43,283 nucleotides of DNA from an uncultured Clostridia bacterium (GTDB lineage Bacteria; Bacillota; Clostridia; TANB77; CAG-508). The stretch spans positions 1 through 43,283 of the forward strand of contig CAKPKG010000009.1 in NCBI GenBank assembly GCA_934167165.1. The letters are read 5' to 3'. The position numbers were made by a program, and so were the translations under genes. Of the stretch, positions 15,722 to 23,857 are shown in pieces. Under the pieces are notes generated by a model. It had not been told where the DNA came from, ran no database searches, and saw nothing but the letters and a program-made list of their open reading frames with translations. Position 1 is the first letter of the stretch. The number at the start of each line of letters is the position of its first letter.

Positions 15722-16249
15722 TTATGCTTCTGGTTCTACTAATCCAAAGTTTTTGTTGTCTTTCATTTTGAATAATACGTTTACTTTGTTTGTGTCTTGA
15801 TTTATAAATGTTATAAATCTGTCTTGAGGTTTTTCTTGTAATTTTAGTTTTGCATCTTCTGCTGTCATTGGTTTTATATCATAATAAATTGTTTTTATTA
15901 TTTCATTTTCTATTGCACTTTCTGATGGCATAACATTTAATGCTTTTATTGAATCTTCTTTATTTGCTTTGTCTTTTTTTGTTTTCCATTTTCTAATTTG
16001 TCCTTCTAATATGTCTATGTCTTTATCTATTGATGCATACATATCTTTGTGTGCTGTTACTGCTCTATATGAATCTTGTTTTACTTTAACTGTCATTTCT
16101 GCTATTTGTTCTGCACCTTCTGCTTTTATTGTAACAAAAACATCTATATCTCCATCAAAATATTTTTCTACTCTTTCCATCTTTTTTTCTACATAATCTT
16201 TAATTGCTTCTGTTGCTTTTACTTCTTTTCCTGTTATTGTTATGTTCAT
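15722..16249 (-). CDS. hpf: Ribosome hibernation-promoting factor, long form
   Basis: Dimerises 70S ribosomes into inactive 100S particles in stationary phase. The 175-residue protein has the N-terminal RaiA/HPF domain (MNITITGKEVKATEAIKDYV, about residues 1-98) and the C-terminal dimerisation domain (IIKTIYYDIKPMTAEDAKLK, with DRFITFINQDTNKVNVLF). Length is typical of the long Firmicute form. Start set at ATG 16249 because GGGAGAG lies upstream at proper spacing; a TTG at 16267 is in frame but overlaps that site. It has its own promoter at 16283-16311, just after recO, fitting growth-phase control. Confidence 0.93.
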   Translation of the reverse strand: MNITITGKEVKATEAIKDYVEKKMERVEKYFDGDIDVFVTIKAEGAEQIAEMTVKVKQDSYRAVTAHKDMYASIDKDIDILEGQIRKWKTKKDKANKEDSIKALNVMPSESAIENEIIKTIYYDIKPMTAEDAKLKLQEKPQDRFITFINQDTNKVNVLFKMKDNKNFGLVEPEA

Positions 16250-16282
16250 AATAATCTCTCCCTTCAAAGTGTTTGTATTTGT

Positions 16283-16311
16283 ATTATATATTAATATATT
16301 TTATTTAGCAA
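16283..16311 (-). promoter_or_regulatory. Sigma-A-like promoter of hpf
   Basis: Minus strand TTGCTA (16311-16306), 17 bases, perfect TATAAT (16288-16283), 34 bases before the hpf start. Confidence 0.65.
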
Positions 16312-16326
16312 GAATTTTTGTAAATT

Positions 16327-17044
16327 TTATAGTTTAAATTCTTTTTCTAACTTTTCTTGTAAATAAATTTTTGATATTATTTCTAATTCTTTTATGCTAT
16401 CCTGTGGCACATTAAATGAGTATAACTTTTTTGGGTCTGCAAGAACTATATATCTTATTGCATCTCTTGTTGTATCTGTTATTTCTATTGCTCCTTTATC
16501 TAATTTTGCACATGTTTTGCATTTTAATCCATTATCTTTAAAGCTAAAGTAATTTAATTCTTCTTTTGTTCTACAACTTTGACATTCTTCTATTATTGGC
16601 TTATAACCTATTATTGAAAGTAGTCTTAATATAAATGTAGCTGTTACAAGTTTTAGGTCCTTTTCAGTTTCTGATATTGTATATAGTGTGTTTAAATATA
16701 GTTGTAAAACTCTATATGTATTTTGATTTTCTGTTGTTACTTCATTTACTATTTTTGTTATGTTTGACGCGCATTGTAACTTGTCTAAATCTGTTCTTAT
16801 ATTGTAAAACATTTCTATTGTTTCGCAGGAATTTATACTATATGTTTTACTGCTTTTATATAAAAGATATTCTCCAAAGCATAAAAATTGAGTCGCACCA
16901 AGAAGAAGGCTCCTTGGTCTTCGTGAGCCCTTTGCTGCGACTTCAATTTTACCGTATATTTGGTGTTAATATTGTAACTATTTTATCAAAATCTGATACT
17001 ATTTTTTCTGCAATTATTACTCCCTTTACTTTCAATAGTTTCAT
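16327..17044 (-). CDS. recO: DNA repair protein RecO, read through a +1 frameshift at CGG
   Basis: Loads RecA onto SSB-coated single strands together with RecR. Starting at ATG 17044 (AGGA upstream, inside yqzL) the protein reads MKLLKVKGVIIAEKIVSDFD up to an in-frame CGG at 16954-16952. In frame zero the next codon is TAA. Skipping C gives glycine, then KIEVAAKGSRRPRSLLLGAT, the standard RecO OB-fold end, and continues to 16327: 238 residues, normal for RecO. The C-terminal domain has the zinc cysteines C..C (ECQSCRT) and C..C (KCKTCAK). It follows era and yqzL, as in Bacillus. Confidence 0.88.
16952..16954 (-). other. CGG +1 frameshift site in recO
   Basis: ATA CGG TAA in frame zero stops at once. 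ATA, skip C, GGT AAA ATT GAA continues the RecO sequence. It is codon 31 from the chosen start. Confidence 0.85.
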
Positions 17045-17153
17045 AATTTCCTACTTTCATATTTTCTTCTATATCACTTATTTTTTTTAATTCTAAATAT
17101 ATATTTATATCTCCTGTATTTTTAAAGGTATTCCATGCAATTTGTTTTAGCAT
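16986..17153 (-). CDS. yqzL: YqzL-like small protein
   Basis: A 55-residue protein starting MLKQIAWNTFKNTGDINIYL, matching the short YqzL family found between era and recO in Firmicutes; the function is unknown. Start set at ATG 17153, with AGAGGGAG upstream, rather than an in-frame ATG at 17183. Its last 59 bases overlap recO in another frame, and the tail past about residue 45 is longer than usual for the family. Confidence 0.75.
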   Translation of the reverse strand: MLKQIAWNTFKNTGDINIYLELKKISDIEENMKVGNYETIESKGSNNCRKNSIRF

Positions 17154-17259
17154 ATTAAACACTCCCTCTTTCGGTAAGAACAAAAGGCGATTTAAGTTGC
17201 TTTGTTCTTTTGGATATGTATTTTACCTCTAATTTTATCTTTTGTTTTTTTGTATAAAT

Positions 17260-18162
17260 TTATTCATTTTTAAATTTTTTTACTATGCTGTCATTGTCTT
17301 GCCATCCTTCTTTTACTTTTACCCATAGTTTTAGGTTTACTTTTGTGTCCAACATTTTTTCCATGTCTTGTCTAGCATATGTTCCAATTCTTTTAAGCAT
17401 AGCTCCATCTTTTCCTATAACTATTCCTTTGTGTGATTTTCTTAATACATATATTGTTGCTTCTATGTCATATATATCTTGATTTTTGCTTGTTTTTCTT
17501 AATTTCATTTTTTCTACTTCTACATATATTCCATGTGGTACTTCTTGATCAAGTAATCTTAATGCTTTTTCTCTTATTAGTTCTTCTACTAATTGTCTTT
17601 CTGTTTGATCTGTATATTCTTCTACATCATAATACGCTGGCCCTTCTGGAAGATTTTTTTCTATTTCTGTTATTATTTTATTCGTGTTCTCGTTTTGTGT
17701 TGCAGAAATTGGAATTGTTGCCACAAAATTATATTCTTTATTGTATAGGTCTATTAATTTTAAAAGTTTTTCTTTTTCTATTAAGTCTATTTTATTTATT
17801 ACTAATATTGCTTTTTTATTTGATTCTTTAAGCTTTTCTAAAATCATTTGATCGCCTTTTCCAATACCATTTGATGTTGCTTCTACTATAAATAAAATTA
17901 TATCTACCTCTGGAATTGTTGCCCAAGCATTATCATTCATTGTTGTTCCTAATTTTGTTTTTGGTTTGTGTATTCCTGGTGTATCTGTAAATATTATTTG
18001 CGAATTTTTATTATTTATTATAGCTTTTATTACTGTTCTAGTTGTTTGCGATTTATTTGCTGTTATTGCTATTTTTTCTCCTATTAAACTATTTATTAAT
18101 GTTGATTTTCCTACATTTGTTCTTCCTATAATTGAAACAAATCCTGATTTAAATTTTTCCAT
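17260..18162 (-). CDS. era: GTPase Era
   Basis: Essential GTPase that binds 16S rRNA during 30S maturation. The 300-residue protein has G1 GRTNVGKST (13-21), G3 DTPGIHKP, G4 NKID, and a C-terminal KH domain with GIVIGKDGAMLKRIG (about 240-254). Length and domain order are normal. It begins the era-yqzL-recO block. GAGG lies upstream of the ATG. A terminator (18265-18300) and a repeat fragment separate it from the preceding DUF3048 gene, so it is probably transcribed separately. Confidence 0.96.
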   Translation of the reverse strand: MEKFKSGFVSIIGRTNVGKSTLINSLIGEKIAITANKSQTTRTVIKAIINNKNSQIIFTDTPGIHKPKTKLGTTMNDNAWATIPEVDIILFIVEATSNGIGKGDQMILEKLKESNKKAILVINKIDLIEKEKLLKLIDLYNKEYNFVATIPISATQNENTNKIITEIEKNLPEGPAYYDVEEYTDQTERQLVEELIREKALRLLDQEVPHGIYVEVEKMKLRKTSKNQDIYDIEATIYVLRKSHKGIVIGKDGAMLKRIGTYARQDMEKMLDTKVNLKLWVKVKEGWQDNDSIVKKFKNE

Positions 18163-18228
18163 TTTTACCTCGCTTATTTATTTGTTTTACGCAATTATTT
18201 TATCATATTTTTGGGAGGAAAAAAAGAT

Positions 18229-18251
18229 TAAATTGGAATTTGTTTAATTAA
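18229..18251. repeat. Terminal fragment of the intergenic repeat family
   Basis: AAATTGGAATTTGTTTAATT, the same end sequence as at 22637 and the mirror of 13664-13682, here alone in the era upstream region. Confidence 0.5.
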
Positions 18252-18264
18252 CCTCAAATAAACA

Positions 18265-18300
18265 AAAGAGGCAAATTCAAATTTTTGAATTTACCTCTTT
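18265..18300 (-). terminator. Terminator after the DUF3048 gene
   Basis: AAAGAGGTAAATTCAAA and TTTGAATTTGCCTCTTT on the minus strand pair almost perfectly, six bases past the stop at 18307, followed by a T-containing tail. Confidence 0.75.
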
Positions 18301-18306
18301 ATATGT

Positions 18307-19416
18307 TTACACTTCATTCTGTGTTGTTTGGTTAGCTTTTATTTTTATTGATCCTGTTGTTGGATATATTTGTATAAATGTGTTTCCATCATTTACTTTT
18401 AATTCTTCTCCGTTTTCGTATTTGTATACTGTTTGTTCACTATGTGATTTTTTCTCCCATGTTATTGGAATTGCTTTTCCGTCTGAAATATAATATCCTT
18501 TACCTGTTCCTATATTTTTTATGTCTTGTCTACCTTTGTTTTCTCCGTCTGATAATGTATAGTTATCTACTGCATATGCTATTATATTTTTTGCTGTATA
18601 TTGTTCTCCTGTTTGTAAATCTATGTTTGCTTTTCCAGCCATACTTCTATAATATACCTTTTTATCTGCATCATATTTATAACTTGTTGAATGATAATCT
18701 GAATATTTTATAGTTACATCATCTGCTGATTGAACATTTGGAATAGCATCCATATCTATTTCCTCTATGCTATAATTCAACAATAAGTCTTTTTTTGTAT
18801 CTCTTGTGTAGCCTTTTTTCTCTGCATATTCTTTTACATTTTTCATGCTAGTAAATCCTGTATGTTCTAAATCTCTTTTTAATGTTTTATCTCTAAAGAA
18901 TACTGAACCTTCTAATGCTATTCCATCTATTGAATCTATTGAGCTTAATCTTGAATATGCTTGTGGGCTTCCTCCCCAATGTACAAATATTGCATCATTT
19001 TCTTCTGCATAATCTATAAAATAGTGTCTTGCACTTCTTATTGAACCAATTTTAGCTGTATCTTGATCCTTGTAAAGTGCCATCATTCTTGTTATTCCAC
19101 CTTCTGCAACAATTTCATATACTATATATGCGTCTCCTATTCCGCATTGTGGCCATGCTGCATGATTGTTATTTATCATAACTGCATATGGTCTAGATTT
19201 AGAATCTTGATTTACTATTTTTAATTTTGGTTGATCTTTATTTTCTGCTTGTACTTCTCCATTGTTTACTTGTTCTGTTTTACCTTTATTTAGTAGTTTT
19301 AGTCCTAATAGCACACCTGCAACAACTATTAATATTACAAGTATTATTAGTAATAATTTTGTTCCGTTTGATTTCTTTGCTTTTGTTTTTTCTCTTCTTC
19401 CCATTAGTTTTCTCAC
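18307..19416 (-). CDS. DUF3048 (YerB-like) membrane-anchored protein
   Basis: The 369-residue protein has a basic N-tail, a single hydrophobic helix (about 20-42), then an extracellular part. The segment SRPYAVMINNNHAAWPQCGI, followed by YEIVAEGGITRMMALY and IGSIRSARHYFIDYA, identifies the DUF3048 / YerB family; the C-terminal half (TIKYSDYHSTSYKYDADKK) also fits. The function is unknown; in Bacillus it is a lipoprotein, but here the anchor is a helix with no lipobox cysteine. The GTG start at 19416 is three bases after the ybeY stop with AAGG upstream, so it is coupled to ybeY; an ATG at 19404 is an alternative. Confidence 0.85.
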   Translation of the reverse strand: MRKLMGRREKTKAKKSNGTKLLLIILVILIVVAGVLLGLKLLNKGKTEQVNNGEVQAENKDQPKLKIVNQDSKSRPYAVMINNNHAAWPQCGIGDAYIVYEIVAEGGITRMMALYKDQDTAKIGSIRSARHYFIDYAEENDAIFVHWGGSPQAYSRLSSIDSIDGIALEGSVFFRDKTLKRDLEHTGFTSMKNVKEYAEKKGYTRDTKKDLLLNYSIEEIDMDAIPNVQSADDVTIKYSDYHSTSYKYDADKKVYYRSMAGKANIDLQTGEQYTAKNIIAYAVDNYTLSDGENKGRQDIKNIGTGKGYYISDGKAIPITWEKKSHSEQTVYKYENGEELKVNDGNTFIQIYPTTGSIKIKANQTTQNEV

Positions 19417-19418
19417 CC

Positions 19419-19883
19419 TTACCTTAATATTTTTAATTTTTTTAAGACATTTTCTTCTTTTTGTCTCATTTGTATTTTCTCGTCTTCTACCATATGGTCA
19501 TATCCCATTAAATGATAAAATCCGTGAACTACCATGTACGAAAGTTCTCTTTCAAAACTGTGCCCATATTCTTTTGCTTGCTCTTTTACTCTTTCTATTG
19601 ATATTACTATATCTCCCAAAACATCTGGTATATTTCCCTCAATGTTTGGTATTTCATCTTTTTCAAACATTGGAAATGATAGTACATCAGTTTCTTTGTC
19701 TATATTTCTATATTTTTTGTTTGTTTCTTTTATGTTTTTTGGATTTGTTAAAATTACATTTATATATAAATTCTTATTTTGTAATTTTTCTTCTTTAAAA
19801 CATTCTTCTGCTACTGTATTTATTATGTTTTGATATTCTTTGTTTTCTTCTATATCCAAAAAGTTTATTTCTACAACTTTCAT
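19419..19883 (-). CDS. ybeY: Endoribonuclease YbeY
   Basis: Single-strand endoribonuclease for 16S rRNA 3' end maturation and ribosome quality control. The 154-residue protein has the zinc motif HGFYHLMGYDH (about residues 115-125), the H-G-xx-H-x-x-G-Y-D-H signature, and the upstream LGDIVISIERV. Length is typical. The ribosome site is weak and the gene starts 24 bases after the coiled-coil gene, so translation may be coupled. In many Firmicutes phoH and yqfF stand just before it; here an unrelated coiled-coil gene does. Confidence 0.94.
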   Translation of the reverse strand: MKVVEINFLDIEENKEYQNIINTVAEECFKEEKLQNKNLYINVILTNPKNIKETNKKYRNIDKETDVLSFPMFEKDEIPNIEGNIPDVLGDIVISIERVKEQAKEYGHSFERELSYMVVHGFYHLMGYDHMVEDEKIQMRQKEENVLKKLKILR

Positions 19884-19907
19884 TTAGTTATTTTATAAAA
19901 AGCATTT

Positions 19908-21113
19908 TTATGCTACTTGCTTTTTATAACTCCCCTCCATTGTTTTACATGTATTTTTTACTTGTTTTAATGCACCTTGTTCTACTAATTTTTCTTTTAT
20001 TACTTTAATTATTTTACTATAGTTATTTTTGCTTTTGTTTAGCTTCTTTAAATCATTTTTTAAGAACAATATTTCTTTTTGTTTTTTCTTTTCTTCTTCA
20101 TTTTCTATTTTTTGTATTTCGTTGTATTTTGCCCAGAATTTTTTATATTCTTCTCTTTCATTTGGCTTGTCCCAATATACTTTTGTAGATAATAAACGTA
20201 CATTGTATTCTTCAATTAAATCTATTAAAAGTTCAAATGTTCTTTCTCTTTTTATTTTATTTTCACGTTGTTCCAATAGTTTTCTTGTATCTTTTAATAG
20301 TTTTATATAACATTGTTCTGCGGCAATTAGTGGAAGGCTATGTGTAAATAGTTCTCTACTAATTCCTAGTAATACCATTTGTTTTCTTATATTGTCTTTT
20401 TCATCTTGTTTTCCTACCTGCATTGTTTCATATTTGTCGTAATCATTTAATATGTTTTTATATTCATCTTCTTTGTTAATTTCCATTTTTATTGGCAATA
20501 TGTCTGATATATAATCTTCTAAACATCTAAATATTTTTGTATATATGTTATTTATTTCTTCTACTTTGCTACTTACTGTATCTGCTAGTTGTACTGAGTA
20601 ATTTTTTAGCATTCCTTTATATAATGAATCCATTTTAGAAACATAGAACTTTTTGTATTTTTCTATTACAGATTGTTTTTTTAGATTTATTACTGATTCA
20701 TAGTCTACTTTAAGCAAGTATTCTTGTTTTTTATATTTATATTCTACATATTGATTTTGTTTTAAGCTTACTACCATGTAGTATTTTGCAAGAGCATTTT
20801 TCTCAAATTCTGATGCAGTATTGTTTTTTACTTTTTTATATACAGAATCCATAATGTATTTATCTATTGCTTCCAAGTATAAGCTATATGATTCTTCATA
20901 TTTTTTATATAATGAATCTTTTCTTTCTATATCATCTTCTTCTACAGCAAGTTCATAATTTGAATATGCTTTTATTAGGTTATTTCTTTTCATAGAAATT
21001 AGCATTCCATTTATGCTTACTTTTGTTGGTATAAGTATTTTTGTTAATGTGCTAGTTATTTTCGAGAAAAATGTTTTGTTTGTGTCTAAAACCCTAAGGC
21101 TCCTTTGTTCCAT
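19908..21113 (-). CDS. Unknown coiled-coil protein in the phoH position
   Basis: No family recognised. The 401-residue protein is rich in Lys, Glu, Tyr and Asn, with long predicted coiled-coil helices (for example around 80-210 and 290-390) and no signal peptide or clear membrane helix. Start set at ATG 21113, with GGGTGAT upstream; an ATG at 21125 is adjacent to AAAGGA. It lies between yqfD and ybeY where phoH is usually found, but has no P-loop and so does not replace it by homology. A sporulation or structural role is only a guess from neighbours. Confidence 0.6.
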   Translation of the reverse strand: MEQRSLRVLDTNKTFFSKITSTLTKILIPTKVSINGMLISMKRNNLIKAYSNYELAVEEDDIERKDSLYKKYEESYSLYLEAIDKYIMDSVYKKVKNNTASEFEKNALAKYYMVVSLKQNQYVEYKYKKQEYLLKVDYESVINLKKQSVIEKYKKFYVSKMDSLYKGMLKNYSVQLADTVSSKVEEINNIYTKIFRCLEDYISDILPIKMEINKEDEYKNILNDYDKYETMQVGKQDEKDNIRKQMVLLGISRELFTHSLPLIAAEQCYIKLLKDTRKLLEQRENKIKRERTFELLIDLIEEYNVRLLSTKVYWDKPNEREEYKKFWAKYNEIQKIENEEEKKKQKEILFLKNDLKKLNKSKNNYSKIIKVIKEKLVEQGALKQVKNTCKTMEGSYKKQVA

Positions 21114-21129
21114 ATTATCACCCATTCCT

Positions 21130-22314
21130 TTAAAATATTATTTTGTCTTTATTTCCGATGTTTTCAAGCACTTCATATATGACTTCTACCTCTATGTAAT
21201 CCTCATTAGGATAAACATTTGTCTGCTTGTTTATTATGTTTTCTTTTTGTGATATTTCTTCTTTTAATTCCTCTTCTATTTTTTCTTGTGTTAACTGTAT
21301 AAGTTCTTCTTCCGTATATATTTTTTCTTCATTTACATATTCATAGTTTGTTTTTTTGGTTATTTCTATCGGCAAATAAAAATTAGAAAATATCATTAAT
21401 TTTTTATTCTCATTTATTGTATCATAATTTTCAAATTTTGAAAGGGTTTTATAAAAATTTATTTTAAAATTATTTATATTTAGTGTATACTTTTCTTCCG
21501 TAGCGCCTGTGGGAACTTGTATTTGCTGTTTTAAAAAAACTTTTTCTTTTTTTGAATACCAAATTTTGGCTTCTATATCTGCTTTTGCATGTACATACCT
21601 AATACCTGTGTATTTTCCCTCTAAATATCCTTGAACTAGTATGTCTCCTTGTTTTACTATATCACCTTCTTTTACTACGGCAGTCCCATTTTGGACATTA
21701 ATTTTTGTAATCATTCCTTCTTTATTTGATACTATATTGCAATATTCATTTTCATCTATTATTTCTGGTGCTTTGCTAGTTTCTTTTATTTCTACTATTG
21801 CATTTGTTCCTTCTAAATCTATTCCCATCCATGCAATATCATTTCTATCTAATCTTACTCTGTTTATAATGGAATTCGAATTTATTTTTCCTTTATAAGC
21901 CCCTATTTTTAGTCCTTGCTTATTTAGCTCTTCTAAAATTTCTGCTTTTGAAATTTGGTTATTTCCTTTTATTTCTATATTCCATATAAATTTTGACATT
22001 ACAAATAAAGCAATAAATATTACTGCTAATAAACCAACAAATATTTTTCTTTTTCTATATTTATGTGCTACAAATGGGAGTCCTTTTTTGTTTTGTATAG
22101 ATATTTTGCTTTTTGTTTTTTTAGCTATTGGCTTCAATTTTTTATAATCATTTATACCTATATTAGCATACATGATTGTTGATTTTTTTCTTTTTATGTT
22201 CCATAAAAGTATTTTTTTACTTATGCAAATATTTATAAATCTTTCTATAAAAAATCCTTCCACTTTTATATTTACATATCCTAATATATAGTTTAATAAT
22301 ATTTTTAAAAACAC
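21130..22314 (-). CDS. yqfD: Sporulation protein YqfD
   Basis: Mother-cell membrane protein needed for normal spore formation in Bacillus; the biochemical role is unknown. The 394-residue product starts at GTG 22314 (GGAGG seven bases upstream): MFLKILLNYILGYVNIKVEG matches the YqfD opening. One membrane helix (about 95-113, IFVGLLAVIFIALFVMSKFI) precedes WNIEIKGNNQISKAEILEEL, a POTRA-like segment, and the IVSNKEGMITKINVQNGTAV barrel-like region. It is followed by the coiled-coil gene and preceded 20 bases away by yqfC, the usual pair. Confidence 0.9.
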   Translation of the reverse strand: MFLKILLNYILGYVNIKVEGFFIERFINICISKKILLWNIKRKKSTIMYANIGINDYKKLKPIAKKTKSKISIQNKKGLPFVAHKYRKRKIFVGLLAVIFIALFVMSKFIWNIEIKGNNQISKAEILEELNKQGLKIGAYKGKINSNSIINRVRLDRNDIAWMGIDLEGTNAIVEIKETSKAPEIIDENEYCNIVSNKEGMITKINVQNGTAVVKEGDIVKQGDILVQGYLEGKYTGIRYVHAKADIEAKIWYSKKEKVFLKQQIQVPTGATEEKYTLNINNFKINFYKTLSKFENYDTINENKKLMIFSNFYLPIEITKKTNYEYVNEEKIYTEEELIQLTQEKIEEELKEEISQKENIINKQTNVYPNEDYIEVEVIYEVLENIGNKDKIIF

Positions 22315-22334
22315 TTTTTATCCTCCGTTCTTAT

Positions 22335-22622
22335 TTATTCAACTCTTTCTATTGATACACTTTCTATTTTACCTTTTATGGATATGTCATCTTCTGTGAC
22401 TTGTTCTAATGTTAAATTAAATCCGTTTATATTTATTAGTCCTATTTTTGTACTAAGCTTGATATAAAATTCTTCGTATTCTAAAATTCCCTTGTAGTTT
22501 TCTATTAACATCTCATCAAAACTTATTATTGTGAATTTCGGAACTCCTTCTATTACTTCTCTTGGAACTTCTAGGATTTGGTTAACTTTATTTGAAAATC
22601 TTGTGTATCTTTTATTTTTCAT
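22335..22622 (-). CDS. yqfC: Sporulation protein YqfC
   Basis: Small sporulation protein of unknown mechanism, paired with yqfD in most spore formers. The 95-residue protein reads MKNKRYTRFSNKVNQILEVP, then PKFTIISFDEMLIENYKGIL, and ends with the IKGKIESVSIER strand, all typical of the family. Start set at ATG 22622 with GAGGAGG upstream; the open frame extends further but lies in the repeat element at 22637 and after, not in coding sequence. Confidence 0.9.
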   Translation of the reverse strand: MKNKRYTRFSNKVNQILEVPREVIEGVPKFTIISFDEMLIENYKGILEYEEFYIKLSTKIGLININGFNLTLEQVTEDDISIKGKIESVSIERVE

Positions 22623-22636
22623 GTTTTCCTCCTCTA

Positions 22637-22849
22637 AAAATTGGAATTTGTTTAATTGAGGTGAGAGGTGTGATGTGGGAGATGGGATTTGTAGGGGCGT
22701 ATTGCATATGCCCAAAAATAAGTTGCAAATGATGTAGGGGCGGCCCTGTGTCCGCTCAAAAACGCAAAACGCATTGCATTTACGATTCAGGACAGTCCCC
22801 TTTTGTCATTCAACAAAAGAGGGGCAGTCCCTAGAATCGTTCGCACAAA
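22637..22849. repeat. Composite intergenic repeat (copy E plus two other palindromes)
   Basis: Three blocks. 22637-22705 is the inverted half of the main family (AAATTGGAATTTGTTTAATT, then GAGGTGAGAGGTGTGATG, then GGGATTTGTAGGGGCG). 22706-22760 has GTAGGGGCGGCCCTGTG-type sequence. 22782-22840 is a long imperfect hairpin starting ACGATTCAGGACAGTCCCC and ending GGGGCAGTCCCTAGAATCGT. It fills the whole gap between pdaA and yqfC. The third block resembles REP-like GGGGACAGTCCC palindromes of other clostridia, which is recollection, not a search. Confidence 0.6.
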
Positions 22850-23662
22850 TTACAGTTTAAATTCGTCTAGGCTTTTGAATTCATATCCCATATTTTTTAT
22901 CTCTTTTATGCAAGAGTCTAGTATATTGCTGTTGTCTACTGAGTTTGCATGTAATAGTATTATTGCTCCATTATGTACATTTGATATTACTTTTGTTTTT
23001 CCATATTCTTCTCTTCCTTGTTTTTGCTCATTCCAATCGTCATATGCAAAGCTCCACATTGTTGTTGTATACCCCAAATTCTTTGTTATTTCTAACGTTC
23101 TTTCGCTGTATTCTCCCATTGGTGGCCTTATATATTTCATTTCATAATTAAACTTTTCATATACTGCTTTGTGTAAATCCATAATTTCACTTTTTACTTT
23201 TTCATCATCTAGATCTGGCATACTTTTGTGGTTTACTGTGTGATTTCCTACTATATGTCCTTCGTTAATCATTCTTTCAACTAACCCTGGTTGTGTATTT
23301 AAGTAGTGTGCTGTTATAAAAAAGGTTGCTTTAACATTGTTTTCTTTTAATATGTCTAATAATTTTGGAGTGTATCCTGCCTCGTATCCTTCATCAAAAG
23401 TTAAATAAACATATTTTTCATCTTTGTTTCCCATTGCTATTCCTTCGTACTTTTCTAGTATTTCTTTATTTTTACTTCCTAAATCTGGCTGTTTATGGTT
23501 GTCATTTCTTTTTATTCCCCAACCTATCTTTTTGTTTGACAATCCTGTTGCGCTAGTAGTTATGCTTGTTTGATTTGCACTATTGTTTAACATTATTACA
23601 CTAAATGTAAATATACATACTACTGCCCCTAGTAATATATAAATCATTTTATTGTATTTCAT
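22850..23662 (-). CDS. Polysaccharide deacetylase, PdaA-like (spore cortex delta-lactam synthesis)
   Basis: PdaA removes the acetyl group from N-acetylmuramic acid so that muramic delta-lactam can form in the spore cortex. The 270-residue protein has an N-terminal membrane anchor (about 7-26), then the NodB domain: TFDEGYEAGYTPKLLDIL (motif 1, acidic pair changed from DD to DE as in PdaA), HTVNHKSM (metal His pair), RPPMGEYS (motif 3), WSFAYDDW (motif 4) and ILLHANS (motif 5). Its place near yqfC/yqfD fits sporulation. GGAGG precedes the ATG. Confidence 0.85.
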   Translation of the reverse strand: MKYNKMIYILLGAVVCIFTFSVIMLNNSANQTSITTSATGLSNKKIGWGIKRNDNHKQPDLGSKNKEILEKYEGIAMGNKDEKYVYLTFDEGYEAGYTPKLLDILKENNVKATFFITAHYLNTQPGLVERMINEGHIVGNHTVNHKSMPDLDDEKVKSEIMDLHKAVYEKFNYEMKYIRPPMGEYSERTLEITKNLGYTTTMWSFAYDDWNEQKQGREEYGKTKVISNVHNGAIILLHANSVDNSNILDSCIKEIKNMGYEFKSLDEFKL

Positions 23663-23684
23663 TTTCTTCCTCCTTTTTTATTTA

Positions 23685-23756
23685 TGTGTTAATAATTACT
23701 CATAAGTGTTAGATTTTATTTTTTATATTGACAATAAAAAATTTTTAGACTATATT
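23685..23756 (+). promoter_or_regulatory. Promoter of agrA-agrC with LytTR-type direct repeats
   Basis: A perfect -35 TTGACA (23728-23733), a 17-base spacer and TATATT (23751-23756), about 100 bases before the response regulator gene. Just upstream, GTGTTA occurs at 23686-23691 and 23706-23711, exactly 20 bases apart on the same strand: the arrangement expected for a LytTR-family dimer and hence for autoregulation. The binding role is inference. Confidence 0.55.
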
Positions 23757-23857
23757 ATATTCAGTTTAATATTGGAAAAAATAGGTATTTTTTGTTTTTT
23801 TGTGACTGCATCCTTTTTGTTTTTTATAGTTAATTATATTATCTATAGGAGGCATAT

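Noticed and set aside
22623..22715. N-terminal extension of YqfC
   Set aside because: The extra residues are encoded by the intergenic repeat, and a perfect ribosome site lies just before ATG 22622.
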